This document shows, piece by piece, positions 1 through 7,055 of a stretch of 25,730 nt of DNA. Source of the stretch: an uncultured bacterium (GTDB taxonomy: Bacteria; Patescibacteriota; Dojkabacteria; B142; OLB20); the NCBI GenBank assembly GCA_937889205.1, contig CALARN010000010.1, forward strand, positions 1-25,730, in the 5' to 3' direction. Made by a program: the position numbers and the translations under genes. The notes below the pieces were generated by a model. It was not told where the DNA came from. It ran no database searches and saw only the letters and a program-made list of their open reading frames with translations. Each line of letters opens with the position of its first letter. Within the stretch, counting starts at the first letter, position 1.

Positions 1-1462
1 ACCTAAGATCGATAACATTACTTTGAAGGGTAAAACTGGTGAATTAACTAGGGTGCCGGAAGTGCTTGATGTGTGGATGGATTCTGCTTCGATGCCTTAT
101 GCAAGCAAGCATTATCCTTTTCAAGACAAGAAAGACTTTGAAGATAATTTTCCTGCTGATTTTGTAATTGAGTATATTGCACAAACTAGAGCATGGTTCT
201 ACGTTATGCATGTTTTAGGAACAGCCTTATTTAATAAGCAACCATTTAATAATGTTGTCACCACAGGTGTAATCTTTGGCACAGATGGTAGAAAAATGAG
301 TAAGAGCTACGGTAATTATCCTGACCCCAAATTGACTATTGAGAAGTATGGGGCTGAGCCCTTAAGGCTTTATTTGATGGGCGCACCCGTAATGGTTGGC
401 GAAGATGTTGCTTTAGATGAAGAGGCTTTAAGATTACAGGTAAGAGACTTCTTATTACCAATTTGGAATTGCTATTCGTTCTTTGTGACTTACGCAAATG
501 TACATGATTGGAAACCAGAAACGGACTATGTAAAAGCAGCCAAAACAGTTACTAATGAACTAGATCGTTGGATTGTAGTTAGATTAAATGAAACAATTAA
601 GGCTGTTACTTCAAAGTTTGATAAGTATAACTTACCAGCAGTTGTAAAAGAGTATTACGCATTTGTTGATGATTTGTCGAAGTGGTATATCAGGCGTTCT
701 CGTGAGAGCTTTGCCACAGGTAATTTTACTGCTTTTGCGGTGCTTTACTATGTACTCATAGAGTTTTCAAAATTACTTGCACCAATTGCACCCTTTATTT
801 CAGAAGAAATATATCAAAACTTAGTTGTAGGGCATATTGAAGCGGCTCCTGAATCGATTCATCTTTCTGATTTCCCTATTTTTGATGAACCGTTAGCAAA
901 AACAGATAATCATTTGCTTAAAGAGATGGATGTTGTAAGAGAGGCTGTTGCTTTAGGTCAATCAATAAGAGCACAACAAGGCATTAAAGTTAGGCAACCA
1001 TTAGCAGCAATGCAAGTACAGGTAGCTATTGCTGATTTTAAATTTAGCCCTTGGATGCAATCTCTAATTGCTTCTGAACTTAATCTGAATGAAGTAAAAT
1101 TTGTGCTTGAATTGGAGTATGATGAGTCGTGGTCAGTTTTAAGTAGTGACACAACCGCTATTTCAGTAGCTTTGAATACAGAGCTTACTGAAGAGTTGAT
1201 AGAAGCAGGCCTACAAAGAGAGTTCATCAGGGTTGTGCAAGACTTAAGAAAAAAGTCGGGCTTGTCATTTGGTGAGAAAATAAATTTGAAAGTCCAGCAA
1301 GCTGGTTTGGCAGTTGGCATAGCCGCCATGATAAAAAGTAATAAAAAGGCATTGCAAGATGCATTAGTTGCTTCTAAAATTGAATTTGCAGATGAAGTTG
1401 CTGCAACCCAAACAGTTTTAATCAATAATCAAAAAATAAATATCGCAATAACAAAAATTTAA
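1..1462 (+). CDS. ileS: Isoleucyl-tRNA synthetase, 3' part
   Basis: C-terminal part of IleS, the cytoplasmic class I enzyme that charges tRNA-Ile. The frame is open to the left edge (codons run from base 2), so the start lies outside the window. Visible are the DVWMDSASMPYA segment of the catalytic domain, the KMSKS signature at bases 293-307 (DGRKMSKSYGN), then the anticodon-binding helical domain with the WYIRRSR segment, and a long C-terminal tail containing LQREFIRVVQDLRKKSGLSF. That tail fits the eukaryote/archaeal-like IleS type (IleS2) rather than the classical bacterial type with a C-terminal zinc finger; no Cys-rich zinc site is seen here. The type call is inference because the N-terminal two thirds are missing. 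The TAA stop shares one base with the ATG of the next gene, implying co-transcription with the signal peptidase gene. Confidence 0.96.
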   Translation, partial: PKIDNITLKGKTGELTRVPEVLDVWMDSASMPYASKHYPFQDKKDFEDNFPADFVIEYIAQTRAWFYVMHVLGTALFNKQPFNNVVTTGVIFGTDGRKMSKSYGNYPDPKLTIEKYGAEPLRLYLMGAPVMVGEDVALDEEALRLQVRDFLLPIWNCYSFFVTYANVHDWKPETDYVKAAKTVTNELDRWIVVRLNETIKAVTSKFDKYNLPAVVKEYYAFVDDLSKWYIRRSRESFATGNFTAFAVLYYVLIEFSKLLAPIAPFISEEIYQNLVVGHIEAAPESIHLSDFPIFDEPLAKTDNHLLKEMDVVREAVALGQSIRAQQGIKVRQPLAAMQVQVAIADFKFSPWMQSLIASELNLNEVKFVLELEYDESWSVLSSDTTAISVALNTELTEELIEAGLQREFIRVVQDLRKKSGLSFGEKINLKVQQAGLAVGIAAMIKSNKKALQDALVASKIEFADEVAATQTVLINNQKINIAITKI

Positions 1463-2100
1463 TGGAACAACAAGCTGAAGTAAAAGAAGTTGGAGGCAAA
1501 GATTTCTTTACTGATTTATTAGAGTCATTTGTAATTGCCATCTCAATAAGTCTCTTTATAGGGTTTACCTTGGTGGTGCCCAACAAAGTTGAAGGCCAAT
1601 CGATGGAGCCGACTTTTCATAATGCCGAACTGTTACTTACTAACAAAGTGAGTCAGTGGCTTGGTGGTACAGACTTTGGTAAAACTCTTGGTTTAGATTA
1701 TCAGAGGGGGGATGTGGTAATTTTTGATGAGTATGGTGTTGATTATATTAAAAGAGTTATTGCTGTTGGTGGTGACATAGTTAGAATCAACGATGGAAAA
1801 GTTTTTGTAAACGGCAAAGAATTAGAAGAAAAATATTTACCTGAAACCACCTTAACATATTGTTATTCCGGTGAGATTGCTTTTTTAGAAGATAATCAGG
1901 TAAAAAGAGTACCAGAGGGACATTACTTTCTTTTAGGTGACAATCGCGGAAATAGTAAAGACTCTAGGTTTACTGATATTGGTTTTGTGCCACGAGATTA
2001 CCTTTTAGGTAAGGTGTTTTTTCGTTATTGGCCAATCAATGAGATCTCAACTATAACCACAGGAGAATTTATTGAGCGAGATATTACGACTTCTGATTGA
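1462..2100 (+). CDS. lepB: Type I signal peptidase (first copy)
   Basis: Membrane-bound serine protease (S26) that cleaves signal peptides from exported proteins on the outer face of the membrane. The 212-residue protein has one N-terminal membrane segment (about 22-40), the catalytic Ser47 in GQSMEPT, the general-base Lys97 in DYIKRVIAVGGD, and the box E motif GDNRGNSKDSR (159-169). Both catalytic residues are present, so it should be active. Its ATG overlaps the ileS stop by one base (TAATG), a translational-coupling arrangement, and no Shine-Dalgarno sequence is visible. A second, diverged copy follows 52 bases downstream, so the pair probably arose by an old tandem duplication and may divide substrates between them (inference). 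Confidence 0.95.
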   Translation: MEQQAEVKEVGGKDFFTDLLESFVIAISISLFIGFTLVVPNKVEGQSMEPTFHNAELLLTNKVSQWLGGTDFGKTLGLDYQRGDVVIFDEYGVDYIKRVIAVGGDIVRINDGKVFVNGKELEEKYLPETTLTYCYSGEIAFLEDNQVKRVPEGHYFLLGDNRGNSKDSRFTDIGFVPRDYLLGKVFFRYWPINEISTITTGEFIERDITTSD

Positions 2101-2125
2101 GAAAAAAGACAAAATAGCTTATGCT
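2097..2125 (+). promoter_or_regulatory. Sigma70-type promoter for second lepB
   Basis: TTGAGA (2097-2102), 17 bases, TATGCT (2120-2125). An alternative extended -10 (TG, C, TAGTAT at 2122-2130) overlaps it. The -35 overlaps the stop codon of the first lepB. The same TATGCT hexamer with a 17-base spacer recurs before the acidic-protein gene at 20374. The predicted leader to the ATG at 2153 is about 20 bases and has no ribosome binding site. Confidence 0.5.
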
Positions 2126-2152
2126 AGTATAAATACTTTTTGAATATTTTAT

Positions 2153-2782
2153 ATGTCTAATCCTTTTTTGCATCAGCCCGAGAAAGAGTCGAAGAACCTT
2201 TTCGCAGAGATTATTGAAGCTTTAATTATTGCGCTGGTGTTCAACATTATTGTTTATTTCTTGTTTGTCATCCCTTCACAGGTAGATGGCCCTTCAATGT
2301 TGCCCAATCTACATGATGGTGAATTACTTTTTGCCAATAAAATGCCTACCTGGTTTTATAACAATACACAAACGCTCGATCAATTGGGCTGGGACTATGA
2401 GTATGGAGACATTGTAATTTTTGATTACAGCAATATTGTACTGGTCAAAAGAATAATTGCAAAAGAGGGTGATAGAGTAATGATTACAGAGTCTGGCGAA
2501 GTTTTTGTAAATGGTAACAAAAGATATGAAGATTATTTACCAGCCAATTTAAAAACATTCTTACCACAAAAAGGTCTTAGAGGTTTTGAACCAGGAGAAG
2601 AGGTAATAGTTCCGGCAGGTCACTTCTTTTTAATGGGGGATAATCGTGCGAATAGTAAAGATAGTCGCTTTGCAGAAGTAGGATTCGTAAAAAGAGAAAA
2701 CATCAAAGGTGTTGTTTTTTTCAGATTTTGGCCATTAGACAAGCTTGGAGCATTTTCTAAGCCTACATATCAAGCAAAATAA
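2153..2782 (+). CDS. lepB: Type I signal peptidase (second copy)
   Basis: A second S26 signal peptidase, 209 residues. It has an N-terminal membrane segment (about 18-40), catalytic Ser48 in GPSMLPN, Lys99 in VLVKRIIAKEGD, and box E GDNRANSKDSR. It keeps all catalytic residues but differs from its neighbour throughout, especially in the loop at 65-85 and the insert near 130-150 (LPQKGLRGFEPGEE), the region that shapes the substrate pocket. It has its own likely promoter and lies 21 bases before parA, so it may be transcribed apart from ileS and the first lepB. What distinct substrate set would need two peptidases cannot be read from the sequence. Confidence 0.95.
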   Translation: MSNPFLHQPEKESKNLFAEIIEALIIALVFNIIVYFLFVIPSQVDGPSMLPNLHDGELLFANKMPTWFYNNTQTLDQLGWDYEYGDIVIFDYSNIVLVKRIIAKEGDRVMITESGEVFVNGNKRYEDYLPANLKTFLPQKGLRGFEPGEEVIVPAGHFFLMGDNRANSKDSRFAEVGFVKRENIKGVVFFRFWPLDKLGAFSKPTYQAK

Positions 2783-2803
2783 CATTAGCAACTTGTAATA
2801 TTC

Positions 2804-3583
2804 ATGATATTTACTATCTCCAATCAAAAAGGCGGAGTAGGTAAGACTACAACCGCCTTAAACCTAGCAACCTATTTAGCTGAAGCAGGAAAAAGAGTTT
2901 TGCTCATAGATCTTGACCCACAAGCTAATCTAACCTCGGGGCTGGGTCTTAATCGCAAGCAATCAGCGGCCGAAGCAACTGAAAAAAGAATTACAATCTA
3001 CGATATTATTTTAAGTCAGGCAAATATAAAAGATGGTATTGTTAAAACCCGACAGAAAAATTTAGACTTGATTCCTGCTAGTATCGATTTAGCTGGGGCT
3101 GAAGTAGAATTGGTTGGCGCATTGTCTCGCGAAACTATACTGCAGAATGCTTTAGTAGAGATAAAAGGCAACTATGATTATATTTTTATTGATTGCCCAC
3201 CATCTCTCGGAATCTTGCCAATTAATGCCTTTGTAGCATCTGATTTGGTTTTAATACCGGTTCAATGTGAATATTTTGCATTAGAAGGCTTAAGCCAGTT
3301 GATGAATACAATTTCGTTAGTTAAGAATAGGCTAAATCAAAAGCTAGACATTGGTGGTGTAATCTTAACAATGTTCGATACAAGAACAAATTTATCAAAA
3401 CAAGTAGCAGACGAAATTAGAGCTTTTTTCAAAGATAAAGTAATGTTGCAACAAATACCTAGAAATATTAAGCTAGCTGAATCACCATCGTTTGGTAAAA
3501 GTATATTTGAATATGACAGTAGCTCAACTGGTGCAGAGGCATACAGGGCTTTAGCAGAAGAATTTATTACTAGGTTTAGTTAG
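2804..3583 (+). CDS. parA: ParA/Soj-family ATPase
   Basis: A Walker-type partition ATPase of 259 residues. In the family, ParA binds ATP and DNA without sequence specificity and drives chromosome or plasmid segregation with ParB. The deviant Walker A is KGGVGKTT (9-16); the DLDPQANLTSGLG switch segment is at about 36-48 and FIDCPPSLG follows at about 128-136. Length and motifs match chromosomal Soj/ParA rather than MinD, since no C-terminal amphipathic membrane helix is apparent. No parB follows: the next gene is on the other strand and overlaps its 3' end by 8 bases. A canonical parS site was not noticed by eye. ParB may be encoded elsewhere, or this ATPase may position another cargo. Confidence 0.92.
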   Translation: MIFTISNQKGGVGKTTTALNLATYLAEAGKRVLLIDLDPQANLTSGLGLNRKQSAAEATEKRITIYDIILSQANIKDGIVKTRQKNLDLIPASIDLAGAEVELVGALSRETILQNALVEIKGNYDYIFIDCPPSLGILPINAFVASDLVLIPVQCEYFALEGLSQLMNTISLVKNRLNQKLDIGGVILTMFDTRTNLSKQVADEIRAFFKDKVMLQQIPRNIKLAESPSFGKSIFEYDSSSTGAEAYRALAEEFITRFS

Positions 3584-5399
3584 TAGTTACCAAAATTTCC
3601 CAAGTAGAGATAGTATTGAAGCGTTGCTCAATTGAAGTGATCTTTTCTAGCTTAACATTTTTAACCCTTTTATTGAGTAAATAGAACTCCTCAGGATAAA
3701 ACAAGAATACTGCGGGTACTTCTTCAGCGATAATTTTTTGAAAATCTTCATACCTTTTAAGTCTCACCTTTTCATCTACAATTCTTCTAGCATCGTCTAA
3801 ATCGTCATCGATTGCCGGTAACCTAGCCGTTGTGCCATTAACGACCTGAGTCCTTTTTTCTTCAGATACATACGAAGAAATATTTAGACCCGGAGCCTTG
3901 ATTTGGGAGCTATGAAAAAGTTCAAAGCGGTCAGGATCAATTAGCGTTTGGACGCCGTAGAGTAATAAATCATAAATTCTCGGTAAAATATTATCATCAA
4001 CCACCGCGTTTAGGTCTTTAACAGTAATTTTTACTTCGATACCAACGAGCTTTAAGTTCTCTTTGATAACTTCGGCTACAGCTTCTCGATCGCGATTTTT
4101 AACTACTACTAAATCAAAACTAAGTCTTTGATCATCTTTAACGCGAATACCATCAGCTCCTGCTATATAACCCAATTCATCAAGTAAAGTAATTGCCTGA
4201 GCCACATCATACTGGTATTTGTTAGCATTGTAGTGAGCAAATGAATTTGGTGGAATAGGCCCGGTGGTTATTTCTGCATACTCTTGCATTGTCTTGATGA
4301 TTTCGTCGCGATTAATAGCACTACTAATTGCTTGTCTAATTTTTTTATTCTTTAAGATTGCCGGTCCGTTTTCTCCCATATTGAAATAAACAGACCAGTA
4401 TTGGTTATAGATGTAGTTGCTTTTAATAATATCTATATGATTAAAAGAATTTAGTTGATCTAAGTTTGCAATAGATATACCCGAAAGCCCATGAATTTGA
4501 CCTGTACCCAAAGCTTGAATAGCTAATAGTTCATTAGCAAAAAGCTTAAAACGAATTTTTTTAATTGAAGGTTTTTCACCCCAATATTCTTCATTTCTTG
4601 AAAGATTAACAGTATCGCCTTCGGCTGAGACTAATTTATATGGGCCTGTACCAATTGGTGTTCTATTAATGTATGGGTCAGGCTGAGTAATGTTATTAGC
4701 GTCAATATCGGCTAAAAGATGTGCGGGCATAATTTTAAAACTAATGGCTTCAAAAAAGCCAGGAATAACTTGGTTATTTTTCACTACGAATTCGAAGACT
4801 GCCGGGTCATTTTCAGAAGTTTTAATTTCGAATTTATTAGCTACCTTAGAATAGAGAGAGCTTGTTTGGGGATTATTATCTAGTGATCTAATTAATTCTA
4901 CTGTTTTAACAACATCATTAACAGTTACCGGTTCACCATCATGCCACTTAATATCCGGTTTAAGTTTAAAACGATAGCTGCTTCCCTTTTGTAAAATGCT
5001 GTACTCTGCCAACACTGCATGTGGATTGCCATCAGCATCAACACGAATTAATGGTTCATAAATAATTTCTGATAGGTCTCTCTCTAATTGAATATTCGAG
5101 TTTATAAGTGGGTTAATACGATTTAATTTAATGGTTTTACCATTTTCATTAACCCCCATGACTGAGCCTTCAATTAAGGTGTCGCTATGTGCACCAACAA
5201 ACCCCACAATGTTTGCGCTAGTATAAAAAAATAAGACAATTACCAGTAAGATAATGAAAATGAAGTGGCTAAAAGGAACTGCATTTTTATAAAATGATTG
5301 GAATGATTTAGCCCATGAGTTTTTAGCAAAAAACAAAACCTCTGGATAATTCCAGAATCTTGTTCGTAAAGCATAGAAGCTTGTGCTTAACTTTGACAC
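3576..5399 (-). CDS. Membrane-anchored family 5 solute-binding protein
   Basis: A 607-residue extracellular solute-binding protein of family 5 (DppA/OppA type), which in ABC transporters captures oligopeptides or similar ligands. It has a basic cytoplasmic N-terminus of about 42 residues, one membrane segment (about 45-64), then the SBP_bac_5 domain with INSNIQLERDLSEIIYEPL, IKWHDGEPVTVNDVV and TPIGTGPYKL. There is no lipobox: it is held by an uncleaved N-terminal anchor, unlike most Gram-positive homologues. The start is GTG at 5399, 11 bases after the secG stop; no better in-frame ATG precedes the anchor. It is the last gene of the pyrH-secG operon, and no permease or ATPase genes are adjacent, so a transporter partner, if any, is elsewhere. 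Confidence 0.9.
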   Translation of the reverse strand: MSKLSTSFYALRTRFWNYPEVLFFAKNSWAKSFQSFYKNAVPFSHFIFIILLVIVLFFYTSANIVGFVGAHSDTLIEGSVMGVNENGKTIKLNRINPLINSNIQLERDLSEIIYEPLIRVDADGNPHAVLAEYSILQKGSSYRFKLKPDIKWHDGEPVTVNDVVKTVELIRSLDNNPQTSSLYSKVANKFEIKTSENDPAVFEFVVKNNQVIPGFFEAISFKIMPAHLLADIDANNITQPDPYINRTPIGTGPYKLVSAEGDTVNLSRNEEYWGEKPSIKKIRFKLFANELLAIQALGTGQIHGLSGISIANLDQLNSFNHIDIIKSNYIYNQYWSVYFNMGENGPAILKNKKIRQAISSAINRDEIIKTMQEYAEITTGPIPPNSFAHYNANKYQYDVAQAITLLDELGYIAGADGIRVKDDQRLSFDLVVVKNRDREAVAEVIKENLKLVGIEVKITVKDLNAVVDDNILPRIYDLLLYGVQTLIDPDRFELFHSSQIKAPGLNISSYVSEEKRTQVVNGTTARLPAIDDDLDDARRIVDEKVRLKRYEDFQKIIAEEVPAVFLFYPEEFYLLNKRVKNVKLEKITSIEQRFNTISTWEILVTTN

Positions 5400-5410
5400 A
5401 GTATAAAGAC

Positions 5411-5647
5411 CTATGAATTAGCGCTAAATATAGCAATTGCTAAACCGTTTACAACAAACAATACAATTAACACAATGGTCATATTGTAAAATATTTTTTC
5501 AGCACCTCTTTTTGAACGATAACTTTCGCCACCAGCTGAACCAAACATAGTGCCTAAACCTGAGCCTCTTTGCTGAAGCAAGATGCTAATAGTTAGGACA
5601 ATACTAATTATAATTAAACTGATATTTAATATGGTTTTCAGATCCAT
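5411..5647 (-). CDS. secG: Preprotein translocase subunit SecG
   Basis: A 78-residue SecG, the small membrane subunit that assists SecYE-mediated export. It has two membrane helices (about 5-24 and 55-75) joined by the typical glycine-rich loop LLQQRGSGLGTMFG (23-36) followed by a basic RSKRGAEK segment. Size and arrangement match the family. It lies between a small membrane protein (18-base gap) and the anchored solute-binding protein (11-base gap), and probably shares the pyrH promoter. Confidence 0.93.
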   Translation of the reverse strand: MDLKTILNISLIIISIVLTISILLQQRGSGLGTMFGSAGGESYRSKRGAEKIFYNMTIVLIVLFVVNGLAIAIFSANS

Positions 5648-5665
5648 GTTGAAAAACTACTAAAA

Positions 5666-6106
5666 TTAACTGCGTTTACTTGAAACTTCTATGATTATAC
5701 AACAAAATACTAAAATTAGGGCACAAAAAATATAGATACTATAGATATCAGTAAGTTCTATTAGCTTTGGTATTTGCCAGATAATAAGATCGGTATCCCC
5801 GATATATGTGGGGTTAAGATTAAGAATATCTGAGAAATACTTATCAACCAGATACAGATAACCAGCTGTGGTTGCTGAGCTCATAATGAATCTGGCAATG
5901 ATATTGTTTCTAAGCTTAAAGAATTTCAAGATAAATAGCCCACAATGATACGCAACATAGAAGCCTGCTGCTGCCAATATTTTGCTAATGGGACCGGCAG
6001 TAAAAACAGTATTAGGTAGAATATCCATAAAGATCCAGAAGACTGCCATATATATTAGCGGTTTTAAAAGAGATCGGGATACTTTTGCAAATACTTTATT
6101 TCTCAT
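5666..6106 (-). CDS. Hypothetical small membrane protein
   Basis: A 146-residue protein that I do not recognise. It has about four hydrophobic segments (about 14-30, 43-62, 68-88 and 122-140), a basic start and a basic end (SSKRS). Its ATG sits in an ATGA overlap with the pyrH stop, so translation is probably coupled, and secG follows 18 bases later. No catalytic motif is visible. It may be an accessory membrane protein of the same operon, but nothing in the sequence gives a function. Confidence 0.75.
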   Translation of the reverse strand: MRNKVFAKVSRSLLKPLIYMAVFWIFMDILPNTVFTAGPISKILAAAGFYVAYHCGLFILKFFKLRNNIIARFIMSSATTAGYLYLVDKYFSDILNLNPTYIGDTDLIIWQIPKLIELTDIYSIYIFCALILVFCCIIIEVSSKRS

Positions 6107-6822
6107 ATTTTTTTATCATAAATTGTAGAACCATCGAATGGCTTATTGTTTAAAATATTTTTAAAGTTTTCCAGGTTCCAGCCATCACAAATAATAAACT
6201 TCAAATGATGCGTTTGAGCATCTTTAGCCGCAATAGGGTCGATTGGGTAATTAGCCCCCGGAGTATGCTCATCAGGGTTGCCAATAACATTTAAATACTC
6301 TTGCCAAGATAGCTCGTCAACTTTGACTGCGTTGTTGTCCTTTTTGGGGTCAGCAGAATAAACAGCGTCAATGTTTTTCAAACTGATAATTGCTGCCGCC
6401 TTGCATTTTTTCGCTGCACAAACTGCATCAACATCACCACTATGCCCAGGTCTGCCACCTCCACCGATTTTAAATGATTTTTTAATAATAAGTGGATTTT
6501 CATCATAATAGTCTTCATATTTATATACCCCATCATCAGCAAGCTCGTGGAAATATGCCCTTACAATTTCTGCATGTAAGACATTAACTGTTGTGCCTAT
6601 CCAGTGTAATTGATTGTGGTCTGTTAAGCCTGCTGTAATAGCTAAATCGCGGTAGTGACGCATAGTTGAGCCACCTCCTAAGACAAAGAAGAATTTATCG
6701 CCTTGTTGGATATTATCTTCTAAGCACTCTCTTAGCCTTTTTAAATAATCAAAGTCAAAAAAAATGTCGAGATTTGGTGATACGATTGAGCCTCCGAGCT
6801 TAATTACATAGGTTTGCGGCAT
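6103..6822 (-). CDS. pyrH: UMP kinase, archaeal-type
   Basis: An amino-acid-kinase-family protein of 239 residues that should phosphorylate UMP to UDP in the cytoplasm. Motifs are IKLGGSIV (7-14, phosphate-binding Lys8 and GGS), FVLGGGSTMRHY (about 47-58), GGGGRPGHSGDVDAV (substrate and nucleotide region), and SLKNIDAVYSADPKKD (the usual kNVDGVY.aDPkk position). The C-terminal DGSTI matches the end of UMP kinases. The short N-terminus starting directly at the KLGGS strand and the PGHSGDVDAV segment look like the archaeal UMP kinase group rather than E. coli PyrH; this is judged by pattern only. It heads an operon with a small membrane protein, secG and the solute-binding protein, and has a readable promoter upstream. 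Confidence 0.88.
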   Translation of the reverse strand: MPQTYVIKLGGSIVSPNLDIFFDFDYLKRLRECLEDNIQQGDKFFFVLGGGSTMRHYRDLAITAGLTDHNQLHWIGTTVNVLHAEIVRAYFHELADDGVYKYEDYYDENPLIIKKSFKIGGGGRPGHSGDVDAVCAAKKCKAAAIISLKNIDAVYSADPKKDNNAVKVDELSWQEYLNVIGNPDEHTPGANYPIDPIAAKDAQTHHLKFIICDGWNLENFKNILNNKPFDGSTIYDKKI

Positions 6823-6848
6823 AGTTAAGAAATTGTTAACTTAGCTAA

Positions 6849-6879
6849 ATTATACTGTTGGGGATTATTTAGTTTTCAA
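6849..6879 (-). promoter_or_regulatory. Promoter for pyrH-secG operon
   Basis: On the minus strand TTGAAA (6874-6879) and a perfect TATAAT (6849-6854), spacer 19 bases, which is longer than optimal. The -10 overlaps a plus-strand TATACT (6851-6856), so two divergent promoters may share this spot. The leader to the ATG at 6822 would be about 20 bases. Confidence 0.5.
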
Positions 6880-7055
6880 TGATTTCATATATTTTAGAAC
6901 AATTAACATTAATAATAAAGCACTCTCAGGCACAATTACGGGCTGATATTATTAAAGAAATAAGACAGGCTGAAGCCTTGATTAGAAGTGATATTGCCTA
7001 TAAAAGAAGTAGACGCAGCAAGAAGCTCAGGTCTTATAATAAGTTTGTTAGATAA
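6879..7055 (+). CDS. Small basic protein, possibly bS21-like
   Basis: A 58-codon ORF on the strand opposite its neighbours, filling a gap that otherwise has no gene. The product has 14 Lys/Arg against 5 Asp/Glu, with an amphipathic helix-like N-terminus and a basic tail (YKRSRRSKKLRSYNK). Its centre RADIIKEIRQAE can be laid against the bS21 core RAGILKELRRRE, with a basic stretch following in both, so a diverged ribosomal protein bS21 (rpsU) is a reasonable guess, not proven. A TATACT -10 ends exactly 22 bases before the ATG, the same spacing seen for the genes at 9358 and 17063. The 3' end overlaps the converging glycosyltransferase gene by 22 bases. It could still be a chance ORF. Confidence 0.5.
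   Translation: MISYILEQLTLIIKHSQAQLRADIIKEIRQAEALIRSDIAYKRSRRSKKLRSYNKFVR

Noticed and set aside
958..1425. Long minus-strand open frame inside ileS
   Set aside because: It lies wholly within a recognised synthetase gene on the other strand, has no promoter or recognisable family, and reads as a reverse-frame shadow.
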